DNA from: Peptoniphilus_A hominis
GTDB taxonomy: Bacteria; Bacillota; Clostridia; Tissierellales; Peptoniphilaceae
Direction: 5' to 3'
Assembly (NCBI RefSeq): GCF_040096015.1
Contig: NZ_JBBMFO010000007.1
Location: 1 to 64,000 of the forward strand
DNA length: 64,000 bases
The position numbers and the translations under genes are program-made. The notes beneath the pieces are model-generated. The model was given only the letters and a program-made list of their open reading frames with translations. It made no database searches and was not told the origin of the DNA. Shown piece after piece: positions 51,717 to 60,966 of the stretch. The first letter of the stretch is position 1. The number at the start of each line of letters is the position of its first letter.

Positions 51717-51917
51717 TTACATCCTCCTTAAAATTTTATGTACATCGTTACATTTCTATTTTAGTTGAAAATGAAATCTTTTTCAAGTTCATTTATCTCC
51801 TTAATTTAATTAACACTTTTCTTTAAAAAAGCCCTTGGAAAACTATTCTATATTTACTTTAAGTTAATAGTTCTCTCAAAGGCATCTCATTGTTTATATA
51901 AAAATTTCTGTTTAATT

Positions 51918-52658
51918 TTATATATTTAGGTAAAACCTAAGTAGTCCCAATATAAAAAGGTGGACTGGATAAAATAGATAATTAAATAATTTGTTTTGCT
52001 TTCCCTTTTCGCCATTATACATTATAGTTAGTCCAAAGCCAAGTATTGACCAAACTTCTTTTATTATAGTCAAGTAGGCAAAGGCTGCCGAAGCGATAGG
52101 TCTATTGTAAAATATATAAAAGAAAAAAGCTGTCAGTATTGCATGAAAATCATAATCCCCTGAGGCAAAAATACTTGCAAAATACATGATGATTAAAAGT
52201 GGTATGGAAAATAAAAGCCATTTCCTTCCAATTTTATCTTCAAATTTATTTCTAATCTCATCAAGGATCCAAATAAAAATTAGGGAGAGAGCCAGAGAAA
52301 ATAAGACATTGTTTAATCTAAACTCCAAAAAAACTTTTGAAGAAAACATATCATAGGGCACTTCTGAAATCACTGCAAAGAAAAGTAAGTTTAGTAAATA
52401 TTTTTTCCTTGAATGAGTCTTAAAAAATCCCTCCACTACAAAAAAAGAAAAGAGAGGAAAGGCAATGCGGCCTAAGACATCAAAGACTGTAGAAATCTTT
52501 GAGAGAGTGGATCCCACTTCAAGGTAGGGCAAAATTATCGCCTTGTTGACATGGTCAATTAACATAGATGTAAAGGCCATGTATTTTAACTGTGCCCCAT
52601 TTAAAACTTGAATCCTTTTTAATTTTTCATTATTAAATCTTTCCATACTTTGCTCCAA
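51918..52658 (-). CDS. TraX-family membrane protein
   Basis: 246 residues with about seven transmembrane helices. The motif FTSMLIDHVNKAI near residue 30, VLGRIAFPLFSFFVVEGF and SEVPYDM are the TraX family pattern. TraX of the F plasmid acetylates pilin; chromosomal Firmicute members are probably membrane acyltransferases of unknown target. It is not near any conjugation gene. It lies 54 nt downstream of the FabK-like gene. Confidence 0.87.
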   Translation of the reverse strand: MEQSMERFNNEKLKRIQVLNGAQLKYMAFTSMLIDHVNKAIILPYLEVGSTLSKISTVFDVLGRIAFPLFSFFVVEGFFKTHSRKKYLLNLLFFAVISEVPYDMFSSKVFLEFRLNNVLFSLALSLIFIWILDEIRNKFEDKIGRKWLLFSIPLLIIMYFASIFASGDYDFHAILTAFFFYIFYNRPIASAAFAYLTIIKEVWSILGFGLTIMYNGEKGKQNKLFNYLFYPVHLFILGLLRFYLNI

Positions 52659-52712
52659 AATTTTGTAAAAATATTTTACTATAAAATTTATGAAGTAAAC
52701 AAGAAAAAATTT

Positions 52713-53642
52713 TTAACTATTTTTAAAATTTTCTTTTAAATCTTTGTAGTCATTCATAATATTTTCTATTATATCCTTTACGCTCTCGATTTTACTTAGA
52801 TATTCATAGCCTTCTCCTGCCATTACAGAGCCCCATTCCACATCTCCATCTCTTACAGCTTTATAGCTAGAGCCTGCAGCGTACTTTTCAAATTCTTCTT
52901 GGCCAAGCTTATTTAATTCGATATCCAAAAGTTTATCAGCCAACTTATTTTTATAGCACCTTATTGGATGAGGCGTAGTAATTCCTGTGACAATTGTGTC
53001 CCTATCTGTGGCTTCAAGAAGAGTCTTTTTAAAGTTTTCGTGGACTGGTGCTTCTTCTGACACCAAAAATCTCGTGCCCATTTGCACTCCACTTGCCCCC
53101 AAAATTTCTGCAGCCAAGATATGCCTTGCCGTGTAAATTCCTCCAGCAGAGATCACTGGAATTTTTACAGAATCAGAGATTTCTGGTAGAGCTGGGAAGG
53201 TATTGAGCCTTCCTATGTGTCCCCCTGCTTCCGCCCCTTCAAAGACACAGGCAGTGGCACCTAGTCTCTCAACTTTTTGCGCCATCTTTTTGTTGGCAAT
53301 AATAGGAATTACCTTTAGACCCTTATCTAGCCAGTAGTCAAAATATTTTTGAGGATTTCCTGCACCACAAGTTATAATTTTTACTCCCTCTTCCACAACA
53401 ATTTTATTGAGCTCGTCAATGGCTGGGTGAATCATTACCATATTTACGCCAAAGGGTTTATCAGTCATCTTTTTAATTTTTCTAATTTCATTCCTAACTT
53501 CATCTGGACTAAAGCCGCCAGTAGCAATCATGCCAAGGCCACCAGCTTCTGAAACCGCACCTGCAAGCTCTGATGTAGAAATATTTGCCATAGCTCCCTG
53601 CAAAATTGGATACTTAATATTTAATAGATGGGAAATTTTCAT
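52713..53642 (-). CDS. FabK-like flavoprotein (enoyl-ACP reductase II / nitronate monooxygenase family)
   Basis: About 309 residues from the ATG at 53642, preceded by GGAGG; an ATG 12 nt upstream overlaps that site. The TIM-barrel FMN motifs PILQGAMANIS, GAGNP, VFEGAEAGGHIG and PVISAGGI are present. FabK reduces enoyl-ACP in fatty acid synthesis; related nitronate monooxygenases share the same pattern. No other fab gene is nearby, so the assignment between the two is open, although the GAEAGGHIG motif fits FabK well. Confidence 0.87.
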   Translation of the reverse strand: MKISHLLNIKYPILQGAMANISTSELAGAVSEAGGLGMIATGGFSPDEVRNEIRKIKKMTDKPFGVNMVMIHPAIDELNKIVVEEGVKIITCGAGNPQKYFDYWLDKGLKVIPIIANKKMAQKVERLGATACVFEGAEAGGHIGRLNTFPALPEISDSVKIPVISAGGIYTARHILAAEILGASGVQMGTRFLVSEEAPVHENFKKTLLEATDRDTIVTGITTPHPIRCYKNKLADKLLDIELNKLGQEEFEKYAAGSSYKAVRDGDVEWGSVMAGEGYEYLSKIESVKDIIENIMNDYKDLKENFKNS

Positions 53643-53778
53643 TTTTACCTCCATAATTTATAATTTTTTTTATTTTTTGTGATTTTATTTTTAAATTGTT
53701 ATTTATATCTACCCCAAAAGCCAATTCCCTCACTTTATAAAGATTTATTTTTTTTAAACCGTTTTCAAATTTGTAGCT

Positions 53779-53797
53779 TTGTATAAATATTATACAA
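53779..53797. promoter_or_regulatory. Perfect palindrome upstream of the TAXI-TRAP operon
   Basis: TTGTATAAATATTATACAA has 8-bp arms around a 3-nt centre. It lies 31 nt upstream of the -35 of the TAXI operon and about 135 nt upstream of the divergent FabK-like gene start. A regulator could bind here to affect either gene. Confidence 0.5.
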
Positions 53798-53827
53798 TTT
53801 TTCGCCCCAATATCCTTTTTTATTTAA

Positions 53828-53880
53828 TTGACATTTTATATTAGTTATTGTAATATAAAAATAGCAAATAAACATTTTCA
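53828..53880 (+). promoter_or_regulatory. TAXI-TRAP promoter with cre-like box
   Basis: TTGACA (53828-53833), a 17-nt spacer and TAATAT (53851-53856). Ten nt downstream lies AATAAACATTTTCA (53867-53880), whose last 11 nt AAACATTTTCA are identical to part of the operator at the hut-linked nhaC promoter. A further cre-like sequence, TTGAAAACGGTTTAA on the minus strand, is at 53754-53768. Confidence 0.55.
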
Positions 53881-53921
53881 TAAAATTTTAGTTTATTTGA
53901 ATAATGTCAAGGAGGATTATT

Positions 53922-54986
53922 ATGACAAAGAAAAAATTTATGACACTCATGATGCTTATTGCTTTGGTTGCAGTTACTTTAACTGCTTGTGGCGGTGGCG
54001 GAAACAAAAAAGAAGAACCTGCTAACAATGCTACTAAAACTGAAGAAAACGCAAAGACAGAAGAAGCTTCTGCCGAAATGACAGCTGAAGGTTTAATGGA
54101 AACTAAAGGCGGATTCATGTCAGTTGCAACTGGTGGTACTGGTGGTACATATTATCCACTAGGTGGAGCACTTTCTAACATTCTTAATAATGCAGGTGTT
54201 AACTACACAGCTACTGCACAAGCTACTGGTGCTTCTAAAGAAAATGTTGAACTTGTTACTAAGGGAGACGCAGAAATCGCATTTATTCAAAACGACGTTG
54301 CTTACTATGCAGCTAACGGAACTGATACTTTCGAAGGACAAAAGAAACCTTCTCTAAGAGGTCTATGCTGTCTATATCCTGAAATCGTACAAATAGTTGC
54401 TTCTGATGAATCAGGAATTAAAACTATTGACGACTTAAAGGGCAAGAGAGTTGCTGTTGGTGCTCCAGGTTCTGGTGTTGAAGTTAACGTAAAACAAATT
54501 CTTGATATCCACGGAATCACTTATGATGATTTAGGAAAAGTTGACTATCTATCTTTCGCAGAAGCTGCTGACCAAATTAAATCTGGTCAAATTGATGCAA
54601 CATTCTTAACTGCAGCAATTCCATCTTCAGCTATTACTGAACTAGCAACTACTCATGATGTTCACCTAGTTCCAATTGCAGAAGATAAAGCTGAAGCTCT
54701 TATCGCAAAATATCCATTCTATGTTAACCTACACATCACTCCTACAGAATACAAGGGACAAGACCAAGAAATCTCTGTAGTAGCAGTACAATCAATGCTA
54801 GCTGTTGACGAAAAAATGGCTGAAGAAGACGCATACAATATCGTTAAACTTTTATTCGAAAACCTTGATACTATGAAGGAATCTCACGCAAGAGGTGGCG
54901 ACATCGCTCTTGATAAAGCTCTTGACGGTATGAGTATTGAAGTTCACCCAGGTGCACAAAAATATTTCGATGAAGTTAAAAAATAA
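53922..54986 (+). CDS. TAXI-family TRAP transporter solute-binding lipoprotein
   Basis: About 354 residues from the ATG at 53922, which has AAGGAGG 8 nt upstream. A lipobox LTAC (Cys about 22) is followed by a low-complexity acidic linker and the TAXI domain, with SVATGGTGGTYYPLGGALSN and KGDAEIAFIQND as family signatures. It would capture a carboxylate such as glutamate or another organic acid outside the membrane. Its stop overlaps the next start (TAATG). Confidence 0.93.
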   Translation: MTKKKFMTLMMLIALVAVTLTACGGGGNKKEEPANNATKTEENAKTEEASAEMTAEGLMETKGGFMSVATGGTGGTYYPLGGALSNILNNAGVNYTATAQATGASKENVELVTKGDAEIAFIQNDVAYYAANGTDTFEGQKKPSLRGLCCLYPEIVQIVASDESGIKTIDDLKGKRVAVGAPGSGVEVNVKQILDIHGITYDDLGKVDYLSFAEAADQIKSGQIDATFLTAAIPSSAITELATTHDVHLVPIAEDKAEALIAKYPFYVNLHITPTEYKGQDQEISVVAVQSMLAVDEKMAEEDAYNIVKLLFENLDTMKESHARGGDIALDKALDGMSIEVHPGAQKYFDEVKK

Positions 54987-55519
54987 TGAATGGTAGAAAT
55001 AAAGAGGGCATTGGAAAGAAGTTTTTCTTTCCAATTCTCTTTATTATAATAGTTTTTTTTATTTTATCCTTTGTGAAAATCGACGCAATAATAATAAAAT
55101 CTTACTTTAATGGAGACCTATTAAAGATAGAACACTTAAAGGATAAGGAAAGGTTCGGCATAGTCTATACCCATTCCGTTGAAAGGTCAGAGACTAGTGA
55201 ATGGTATGAAGTTCGCGATGGCAAATTAATACTTATGGAACAAAGATATCGCGACCAAGGTGCAGGTCTTCCTGTAAATTTAATATACAAGTTTAAATAC
55301 GCCGATGACGGTAGTTTTTGCCTATATGATATGAACGTTCCCTTTGAAACTGTTGTTTATAGGACTGGGGCTGTCATAGCAAATCACAAACTTGTTATCA
55401 ATGGAAGGACCACTCCCTTTTTAGATTTTTCTGAACCGAGAGAAGCTTTAGAATTTTCTACTGAACATATCTCACTTTTACAATACGCACTAAGGAGGTG
55501 CCAAATTGAGCGAAGATAA
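54986..55519 (+). CDS. DUF1850 protein of the TAXI-TRAP operon
   Basis: 177 residues. One N-terminal transmembrane helix (about 13-31) and an extracytoplasmic beta-rich domain with YTHSVERSETSEWYEV, the typical DUF1850 start. DUF1850 proteins nearly always sit between the TAXI binding protein and the fused TRAP permease, as here, and probably assist transport. The function is not established. The start overlaps the upstream stop by 1 nt and its stop overlaps the permease gene by 14 nt. Confidence 0.9.
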   Translation: MNGRNKEGIGKKFFFPILFIIIVFFILSFVKIDAIIIKSYFNGDLLKIEHLKDKERFGIVYTHSVERSETSEWYEVRDGKLILMEQRYRDQGAGLPVNLIYKFKYADDGSFCLYDMNVPFETVVYRTGAVIANHKLVINGRTTPFLDFSEPREALEFSTEHISLLQYALRRCQIERR

Positions 55520-57590
55520 AAAATTAAATGAAAATTTAGAATCTGAAGAAATAAAAACAGAGGATTCAAAACTAGATTCACAAGATCCGTCTTCTGAAGC
55601 TAGTTTTACTAAGACTGCCGAAGAACTTGGCGCAATGAATGTTGACGAATTAATGGAACAATATGACCTTGAAACTAGTAAACTTCGTAAGTTATCTGGT
55701 AAGGTTGCCCTATTTATTACAATCGTTGCAATTTTAATGTCTGCTTTCCATTTATTTACAGCATGGCATGGTACACTTTTAGCTATGAAGCAAAGATCTC
55801 TTCACTTAATCTTTGCCTTTACTCTTGGATTTGCACTTTATCCAGGATTTAAAAAGTCATCAAAAGATAAAATTGATATCACTGATTGGCTACTTATTAT
55901 TTTATCAGTTGGAGTATGGGGCTACATATTCTTTAATGTAGAAGCAATTGCCCTTAAGGGTGGTCAAATGTCCACTACAGATATGATTCTTGGTGTTCTT
56001 GCAGTTCTTCTTACTCTTGAAGTCACAAGAAGAGTTGTAGGACCAGAACTTCCTATCGTTACTATAGTATTCCTACTATTTGCTTACTTCGGCAGACATA
56101 TGCCAGGTATATTTGCCCACAGAGGCTTTAATGTTACTAGAATTGTTTCACACATGTATATGACTACTGAAGGTATTATGGGTACACCTCTTGGAGTATC
56201 TTCTACTTTCGTATTTATGTTTATACTATTTGGATCCTTCCTAGACAAAACTGGTGTTGGTGAATTCTTTATAGACTTTGCTTACGCTTTAACTGGTTCT
56301 ACAAGATCAGGCCCAGCTATGACATCAGTTCTTTCTTCAGGACTTATGGGTTCAATCTCAGGTTCATCTGTAGCTAACACAGTTACTACTGGTGCCTTCA
56401 CAATTCCACTAATGAAATCAGTTGGTTACAAACCTCACTATGCAGGTGCCGTAGAAGCTACTGCATCTACTGGTGGACAAATCATGCCTCCAGTAATGGG
56501 AGCTGCTGCTTTTATCATGGCAGACTTCACTGGTTTCCCTTACATTTCAATTGTTAAGGCTGCAATTATCCCAGCTGTTCTATACTATATAGCTGTTGGT
56601 ACAATGGTTCACTTGGAAGCTTGTAAACTTGGCCTTAAAGGTATGCCAAGAGAATCACTTCCAAAAGTTTCACACATTTTAAGAAAACAAGGTTATTTAA
56701 CTCTACCTCTTATTGCAATTATCTTCATGTTGGTTAAACAATATCCACCAACAATGGCTGCTTTAACTGGTATAGTAATTGGCGTTATAGTTGCCATGAC
56801 AGTATCTCTTATCAAAAAAGATAATTCCTTTACTCCTAAAGATATTCTTGGAGCAATGGAAGCAGGTGCTAAGGGTGCTGTTGGTGTAGCTTGTGCCTGT
56901 GCTTGTGCTGGTATGATCGTAGGTGTTGTAACGCTTACTGGTTTCGGTCTAAAGATTGCAGAAGTAATCGTACAAATAGCTCAAGGTAGACTTATCCCTA
57001 CACTACTTCTTACAATGGTATCTTCAATTATCCTTGGAATGGGACTTCCAACAACTGCAAAATACATCGTACTTGCAACAATGGCTGTTCCAGCAATAAC
57101 AAAACTTGGTGTAAACCTAATGTCAGCTCACTTATTTATCCTATACTTTGGTGTAGTTGCCGACGTTACTCCTCCAGTAGCCCTAGCTGCTTACGCAGGA
57201 GCAGGTATCGCAGGTGCAAACTCAATGAAGACTGGTTTCCAAGCCTTCAAACTTGCCATAGGTGCCTTCATAATACCTTACATCTTTGTTATTAACCCAC
57301 ATTTAATAATGGTAGATTCCATAGTAGGAACAACAGTAAATTGGCTTCCAGTAACAGCTGCTCTACCAACAATTGTAACTGCACTTATTGGTACAATTTG
57401 CTTGGCAGGTACAGTTGAATCTTACCTATTTGGAAACCTAAGAATATGGCAAAGAATTATACTTCTTTTAGCTGCCTTCGCACTACTTGATCCAAAGCTT
57501 CTTACTGACGCAATTGGACTTGCTGCTCTAGCATTTATCTTTGTAACACAAAAAATGCTAAATAAAAATAAACCAGCAGCAACTGCCTAA
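55506..57590 (+). CDS. TRAP transporter fused permease (4TM/12TM)
   Basis: 694 residues from a TTG start at 55506 with AGGAGG 7 nt upstream; the next ATG is 44 codons later and lacks such a site. An acidic N-terminal tail (about 1-60) precedes about 17-18 transmembrane helices combining DctQ- and DctM-like parts. Motifs GLMGSISGSSVANTVTTG and GQIMPPVMGAAAF are characteristic of the TAXI-linked permease. It uses an ion gradient to import the substrate bound by the lipoprotein. A terminator follows. Confidence 0.94.
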   Translation: MSEDKKLNENLESEEIKTEDSKLDSQDPSSEASFTKTAEELGAMNVDELMEQYDLETSKLRKLSGKVALFITIVAILMSAFHLFTAWHGTLLAMKQRSLHLIFAFTLGFALYPGFKKSSKDKIDITDWLLIILSVGVWGYIFFNVEAIALKGGQMSTTDMILGVLAVLLTLEVTRRVVGPELPIVTIVFLLFAYFGRHMPGIFAHRGFNVTRIVSHMYMTTEGIMGTPLGVSSTFVFMFILFGSFLDKTGVGEFFIDFAYALTGSTRSGPAMTSVLSSGLMGSISGSSVANTVTTGAFTIPLMKSVGYKPHYAGAVEATASTGGQIMPPVMGAAAFIMADFTGFPYISIVKAAIIPAVLYYIAVGTMVHLEACKLGLKGMPRESLPKVSHILRKQGYLTLPLIAIIFMLVKQYPPTMAALTGIVIGVIVAMTVSLIKKDNSFTPKDILGAMEAGAKGAVGVACACACAGMIVGVVTLTGFGLKIAEVIVQIAQGRLIPTLLLTMVSSIILGMGLPTTAKYIVLATMAVPAITKLGVNLMSAHLFILYFGVVADVTPPVALAAYAGAGIAGANSMKTGFQAFKLAIGAFIIPYIFVINPHLIMVDSIVGTTVNWLPVTAALPTIVTALIGTICLAGTVESYLFGNLRIWQRIILLLAAFALLDPKLLTDAIGLAALAFIFVTQKMLNKNKPAATA

Positions 57591-57633
57591 TCTATAAAAT
57601 TTAATAATTTTAAAAATTTTATAATATCTGTTG

Positions 57634-57714
57634 GGGAGTAAATCTCTAACAGATATTTTTTTGCAAAAAAATAGCTCTATAATATTTTTTGGGATTAAAT
57701 CTCTAAAAAATATT
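57634..57714 (+). terminator. Two tandem related hairpins after the TRAP operon
   Basis: The first hairpin, AATATCTGTT ... AACAGATATT followed by seven T, is a good terminator at 57633-57673. The second, AATATTTTTT (57681-57690) and AAAAAATATT (57705-57714), shares the loop sequence AAATCTCT and outer stem but has TTT/AAA in place of CTG/CAG, so pairing is kept on both sides. Confidence 0.75.
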
Positions 57715-57805
57715 TCGCAAAAAAATTGCACCTATAGCTTGATTAATTCTAAAATAAACAAAGGCATAAGTGCAAAATTTTTATTTAAAATTTATTATAG
57801 CTTAA

Positions 57806-57836
57806 CATAAAAAAAAGGAGCCCATGGACTCCTTTT
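57806..57836 (-). terminator. Terminator of the GcvT-like gene
   Basis: On the minus strand AAAAGGAG and CTCCTTTT enclose an 8-nt loop and are followed by more T. It lies 10 nt past the stop. Confidence 0.9.
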
Positions 57837-57845
57837 ATCCTTATC

Positions 57846-58856
57846 TTATCCTCTTACTCTTTCATTTTCTTTGTCGTAGAAAACTCTGTCGCATAATTTT
57901 GCCTTTAGGCTGCCTGCCTTAGCTTTAATTTCAACTTCTTTTCCTTCCACTGCACATTCTTTTTCAATTAAGCAGTAGCCAATAAATTTTTCAAGAGTGT
58001 AGCCATAAGTGAATTTAGTAACCTTGCCGATTTCCTTACCATCACATAGAACTGGATCTCCTGCTTCAACTTGACCTTCTCCTAAAAGTTCAAAGCCGAA
58101 AAGATCTCTCTTAATATTTCCCTTTGCCTTTAGAAGTTCATCCTTGCCAATGAAGTCGCTGTCCCAGTGAACTGTCCAGCCATAGCCAACTTCAAGAGGA
58201 TTTGTGCCTTCAAGGTCGCTCATTAAAACATAGCCCTTTTCTCCTGGCAAACTTCCAATAATTACATCAGTGGTAATATTAACTAAGCCAAATTCCTTGC
58301 CGCATTCCTTAATTTTTTCTTCGAGAACTTCCTTCTTGCCGCTTTCAACATAAAGTTCGTAGCCAAGTTCACCTGTGAAGCCTGCCCTTGCAACCATAAT
58401 ATCTAAGTCGCCAACTGTGTTGTCTTTAATAGTGAAGAATTTCATAGAAGAAATGTCCTTGTCCACAATTTTATTTACAAGATCTCTTGACTTTGGACCT
58501 TGAAGAGCAAACATAGTTAGCTTTGAAGTAATGTCCTTGTAGTCTATGTCGCAGCCGCCCTTAAACTTGTCGAACCACTTAATCATCTTGTCAATGTATA
58601 AAGTTGAAATCAAATACTTGTCATCTTCCAACCTAAAAACAATAACATCGTCAATAATTTTTCCCTCTTCATTTAGCATTGTAGTGTAAAGTGCGTGACC
58701 CTTTTTCATATTTTTTATGTCATTTACAAAAACTTTGTCTAAAAAAGTTGCTGCATCCTTACCCTTGACATCTAAAACTTGGTGAGTGAAATCATAATAA
58801 CCAACGCCATTTCTAACAGCTTCGTGTTCTTTTCTTCTTAATACATCATTTTTCAT
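57846..58856 (-). CDS. GcvT-like aminomethyltransferase family protein
   Basis: About 336 residues from the ATG at 58856, which has AAAGGAAAG 8 nt upstream; a GTG 21 nt further up is less likely. The folate-binding fold of the glycine cleavage T protein is recognisable: VGYYDFTHQ, NEEGKIIDDV (with the conserved Asp), LQGPKSRDL and AGFTGELGYELYV. No gcvH, gcvP or lpd gene is next to it, so it may be a T protein encoded apart or a related tetrahydrofolate-dependent demethylase. It is monocistronic with its own terminator. Confidence 0.85.
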   Translation of the reverse strand: MKNDVLRRKEHEAVRNGVGYYDFTHQVLDVKGKDAATFLDKVFVNDIKNMKKGHALYTTMLNEEGKIIDDVIVFRLEDDKYLISTLYIDKMIKWFDKFKGGCDIDYKDITSKLTMFALQGPKSRDLVNKIVDKDISSMKFFTIKDNTVGDLDIMVARAGFTGELGYELYVESGKKEVLEEKIKECGKEFGLVNITTDVIIGSLPGEKGYVLMSDLEGTNPLEVGYGWTVHWDSDFIGKDELLKAKGNIKRDLFGFELLGEGQVEAGDPVLCDGKEIGKVTKFTYGYTLEKFIGYCLIEKECAVEGKEVEIKAKAGSLKAKLCDRVFYDKENERVRG

Positions 58857-58926
58857 AAAATCACTTTCCTTTATCACGTTACAAAAATAAATCTCTCACC
58901 CCTAATATACCCTCAAAAGTATTTTA

Positions 58927-58960
58927 AAAACAAAAAGCACAAGACATATATCTTGCGCTT
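58927..58960 (-). terminator. Terminator of the tct operon
   Basis: On the minus strand AAGCGCAAGA and TCTTGTGCTT (one G-T pair) enclose a 6-nt loop and continue into TTTGTTTTT. It is 30 nt past the tctA stop. Confidence 0.88.
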
Positions 58961-58989
58961 TCTTTATCAAGGATTTATTTTATGAAATA

Positions 58990-60471
58990 TTATTTAACTT
59001 TTTGTTTAATTGATTTTCTTAGTGTTAATACTATTGAAATTACAGCAATTAATATAAATACAAGTGATATTGGTTTTTGTATAAATATCATCCAATCCCC
59101 TTTATTTTGCATAAGAGCCTGCCTTAAATTTAATTCTGTCATTCCACCTAATATAAATCCAATAATTAGTGGTGTGGTAGGAATCCCAAACTTTTTAAAA
59201 GCGAATCCCATTAAGCCAAAAAGAAATACGCAAATAACATCAAATAATGTAAAGTTTGCACAGTAAGCTCCTAAAACACAACAAACTAAAACCAATGGTA
59301 ATAATATATACTTTGGAATATCTAATAATTTTACAAAAATTCGAAGCCCAGCTCTTTCAAAGACTAACATAAATACATTTGCTACTAGTAAAGCGATAAA
59401 TATACCATACACATATTTACCACTTTTGTCAAAAATTAGTGGTCCAGGTGAAATTCCATGAATTGTAAGTCCACCTAGAAATACTGCTGTTGCAACATTA
59501 CCTGGTATACCCATTGTAATTAACGGAATTAATGATCCTCCAATTACTGCATTATTTGAAGTTTCAGATGCTATTACACCTCTAATATTACCTTTACCAT
59601 ACGTTTCTGGGTTTTTTGAACTATTCTTTTCAGCTGTATAGGCTAATATACTGGCTGTCGATCCACCTATACCCGGTAAAATACCAATACCTAATCCTAT
59701 TAAAGCTGATCTTAAAATGTTTAACCAGTTTTCTGATAGCTCTTTTAAAGTAATTCCAAACCCTTTTAAGTCATATGGAGTTTTTTCGGCTTTTATTACA
59801 ATTGAATTTCTATTAAACCCAGCCAAAATAATATCTGTTACTGCATAAACCCCTATTAGTATTACAACTGTCTCGAAACCTCCGTAAAGCTTTGTTATTC
59901 CAAAAGTAAATCTTCTAACTCCATCAATTGGCGCTATTCCAACCAGAGAAAGAACTAACCCAAATAATCCAGATAATATACCTTTAATCAAAGAATCTCC
60001 TGATAAACTTGCAATTATTGTAAGGGAAAAAACTGCTATTGCGAAGTATTCAACAGATGTGAATAATAATGTTACCTTAGAAAGTCCAGGTGAAATGAAC
60101 ATTAATGCAAATATACTTAAAAGACCACCTATAAATGAAACTAAAATTCCTGTGCCAAGTGCCTTTCCCGCCTGACCATTTTCCGCCATTGGAGCACCAT
60201 CAAAAAGAGTTGCTATGGATGATGGTGTCCCAGGTATCTTAAGTAAAATGGCTGAAATCAATCCACCTGAAATTCCTCCTAAATATAAACCTACTAATAA
60301 AGAAATCCCATTCATGGGTTCCATTCCAAAAGACATAGGCAAAAATAACACTAATGCCATTGTTGCTGATAAACCAGGAATTGCCCCAAATACTATCCCT
60401 ATAATGACGCCAATTAATATTAACATTAGTGTAAAGGGATTAAAAATCATCGTCATTGCTTCTAATACCAA
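58990..60471 (-). CDS. tctA: Tripartite tricarboxylate transporter, large permease TctA
   Basis: About 493 residues from a TTG at 60471 with AAGGGGG 6 nt upstream; a TTG eight codons earlier is also in frame and would overlap tctB by 11 nt. About 11-12 transmembrane helices. TctA signatures are GAIPGLSATMALVLFLPMSF and LGIGILPGIGGSTASILAY, and the mid-region GTPSSIATLFDGAPMA. Together with TctB it forms the membrane part of a TTT transporter driven by an ion gradient. The substrate is unknown. Confidence 0.93.
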   Translation of the reverse strand: MVLEAMTMIFNPFTLMLILIGVIIGIVFGAIPGLSATMALVLFLPMSFGMEPMNGISLLVGLYLGGISGGLISAILLKIPGTPSSIATLFDGAPMAENGQAGKALGTGILVSFIGGLLSIFALMFISPGLSKVTLLFTSVEYFAIAVFSLTIIASLSGDSLIKGILSGLFGLVLSLVGIAPIDGVRRFTFGITKLYGGFETVVILIGVYAVTDIILAGFNRNSIVIKAEKTPYDLKGFGITLKELSENWLNILRSALIGLGIGILPGIGGSTASILAYTAEKNSSKNPETYGKGNIRGVIASETSNNAVIGGSLIPLITMGIPGNVATAVFLGGLTIHGISPGPLIFDKSGKYVYGIFIALLVANVFMLVFERAGLRIFVKLLDIPKYILLPLVLVCCVLGAYCANFTLFDVICVFLFGLMGFAFKKFGIPTTPLIIGFILGGMTELNLRQALMQNKGDWMIFIQKPISLVFILIAVISIVLTLRKSIKQKVK

Positions 60472-60484
60472 AGTTTTCCCCCTT

Positions 60485-60952
60485 TCAAAAACCAAATAAT
60501 CCTTTTGGTAAAGGCATATTAATTAATCTAGTAAATACATAATATACAAATATTGGAAATAAAATAGAAATAGCTACAAAAATAGGAAAATTTCTTTTCT
60601 CTTTTGGTGATAGGATCAATATTTGGATAAATAAATATAGAGATGTTCCTATAAGGAATCCTACTTTTTGATATAAAACGGAATAAATCCCAATCAACAC
60701 AATGGTAGATAATCCTCCAAAAAAATCTCCTTTTTCTTTAACCTCTTCTTCTTGTTCTTGCTCTTTCCTCAAGTTAATAAATAAATTTATTACCGAAAGT
60801 ATTATAATTGCAACCGCAATTACTTTAGGAAAATAACCCGAACCAAGTTCATTCTTCATAAGAGGCTTGATATTCATAGCTTGTAGGTATATGAATATAC
60901 CTACAAGCATAAATAAAATTGAAATTATTATTTCTCTAACTCTTTTTGTCAT
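60485..60952 (-). CDS. tctB: Tripartite tricarboxylate transporter, small permease TctB
   Basis: 155 residues with four transmembrane helices, the usual TctB size. The N-terminal pattern VGIFIYLQAMNI and GSGYFPKVIAVAIIILSV is typical. It pairs with TctA. A polar loop (about 60-80, EQEQEEEVKEK) separates the helix pairs. It lies 14 nt after tctC and just before tctA. Confidence 0.88.
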   Translation of the reverse strand: MTKRVREIIISILFMLVGIFIYLQAMNIKPLMKNELGSGYFPKVIAVAIIILSVINLFINLRKEQEQEEEVKEKGDFFGGLSTIVLIGIYSVLYQKVGFLIGTSLYLFIQILILSPKEKRNFPIFVAISILFPIFVYYVFTRLINMPLPKGLFGF

Positions 60953-60966
60953 ACTTCATCTCCCGA

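Noticed and set aside
51918..52658. Conjugative element signalled by TraX
   Set aside because: No relaxase, type IV secretion or integrase gene is near; TraX-like proteins are common on Firmicute chromosomes.
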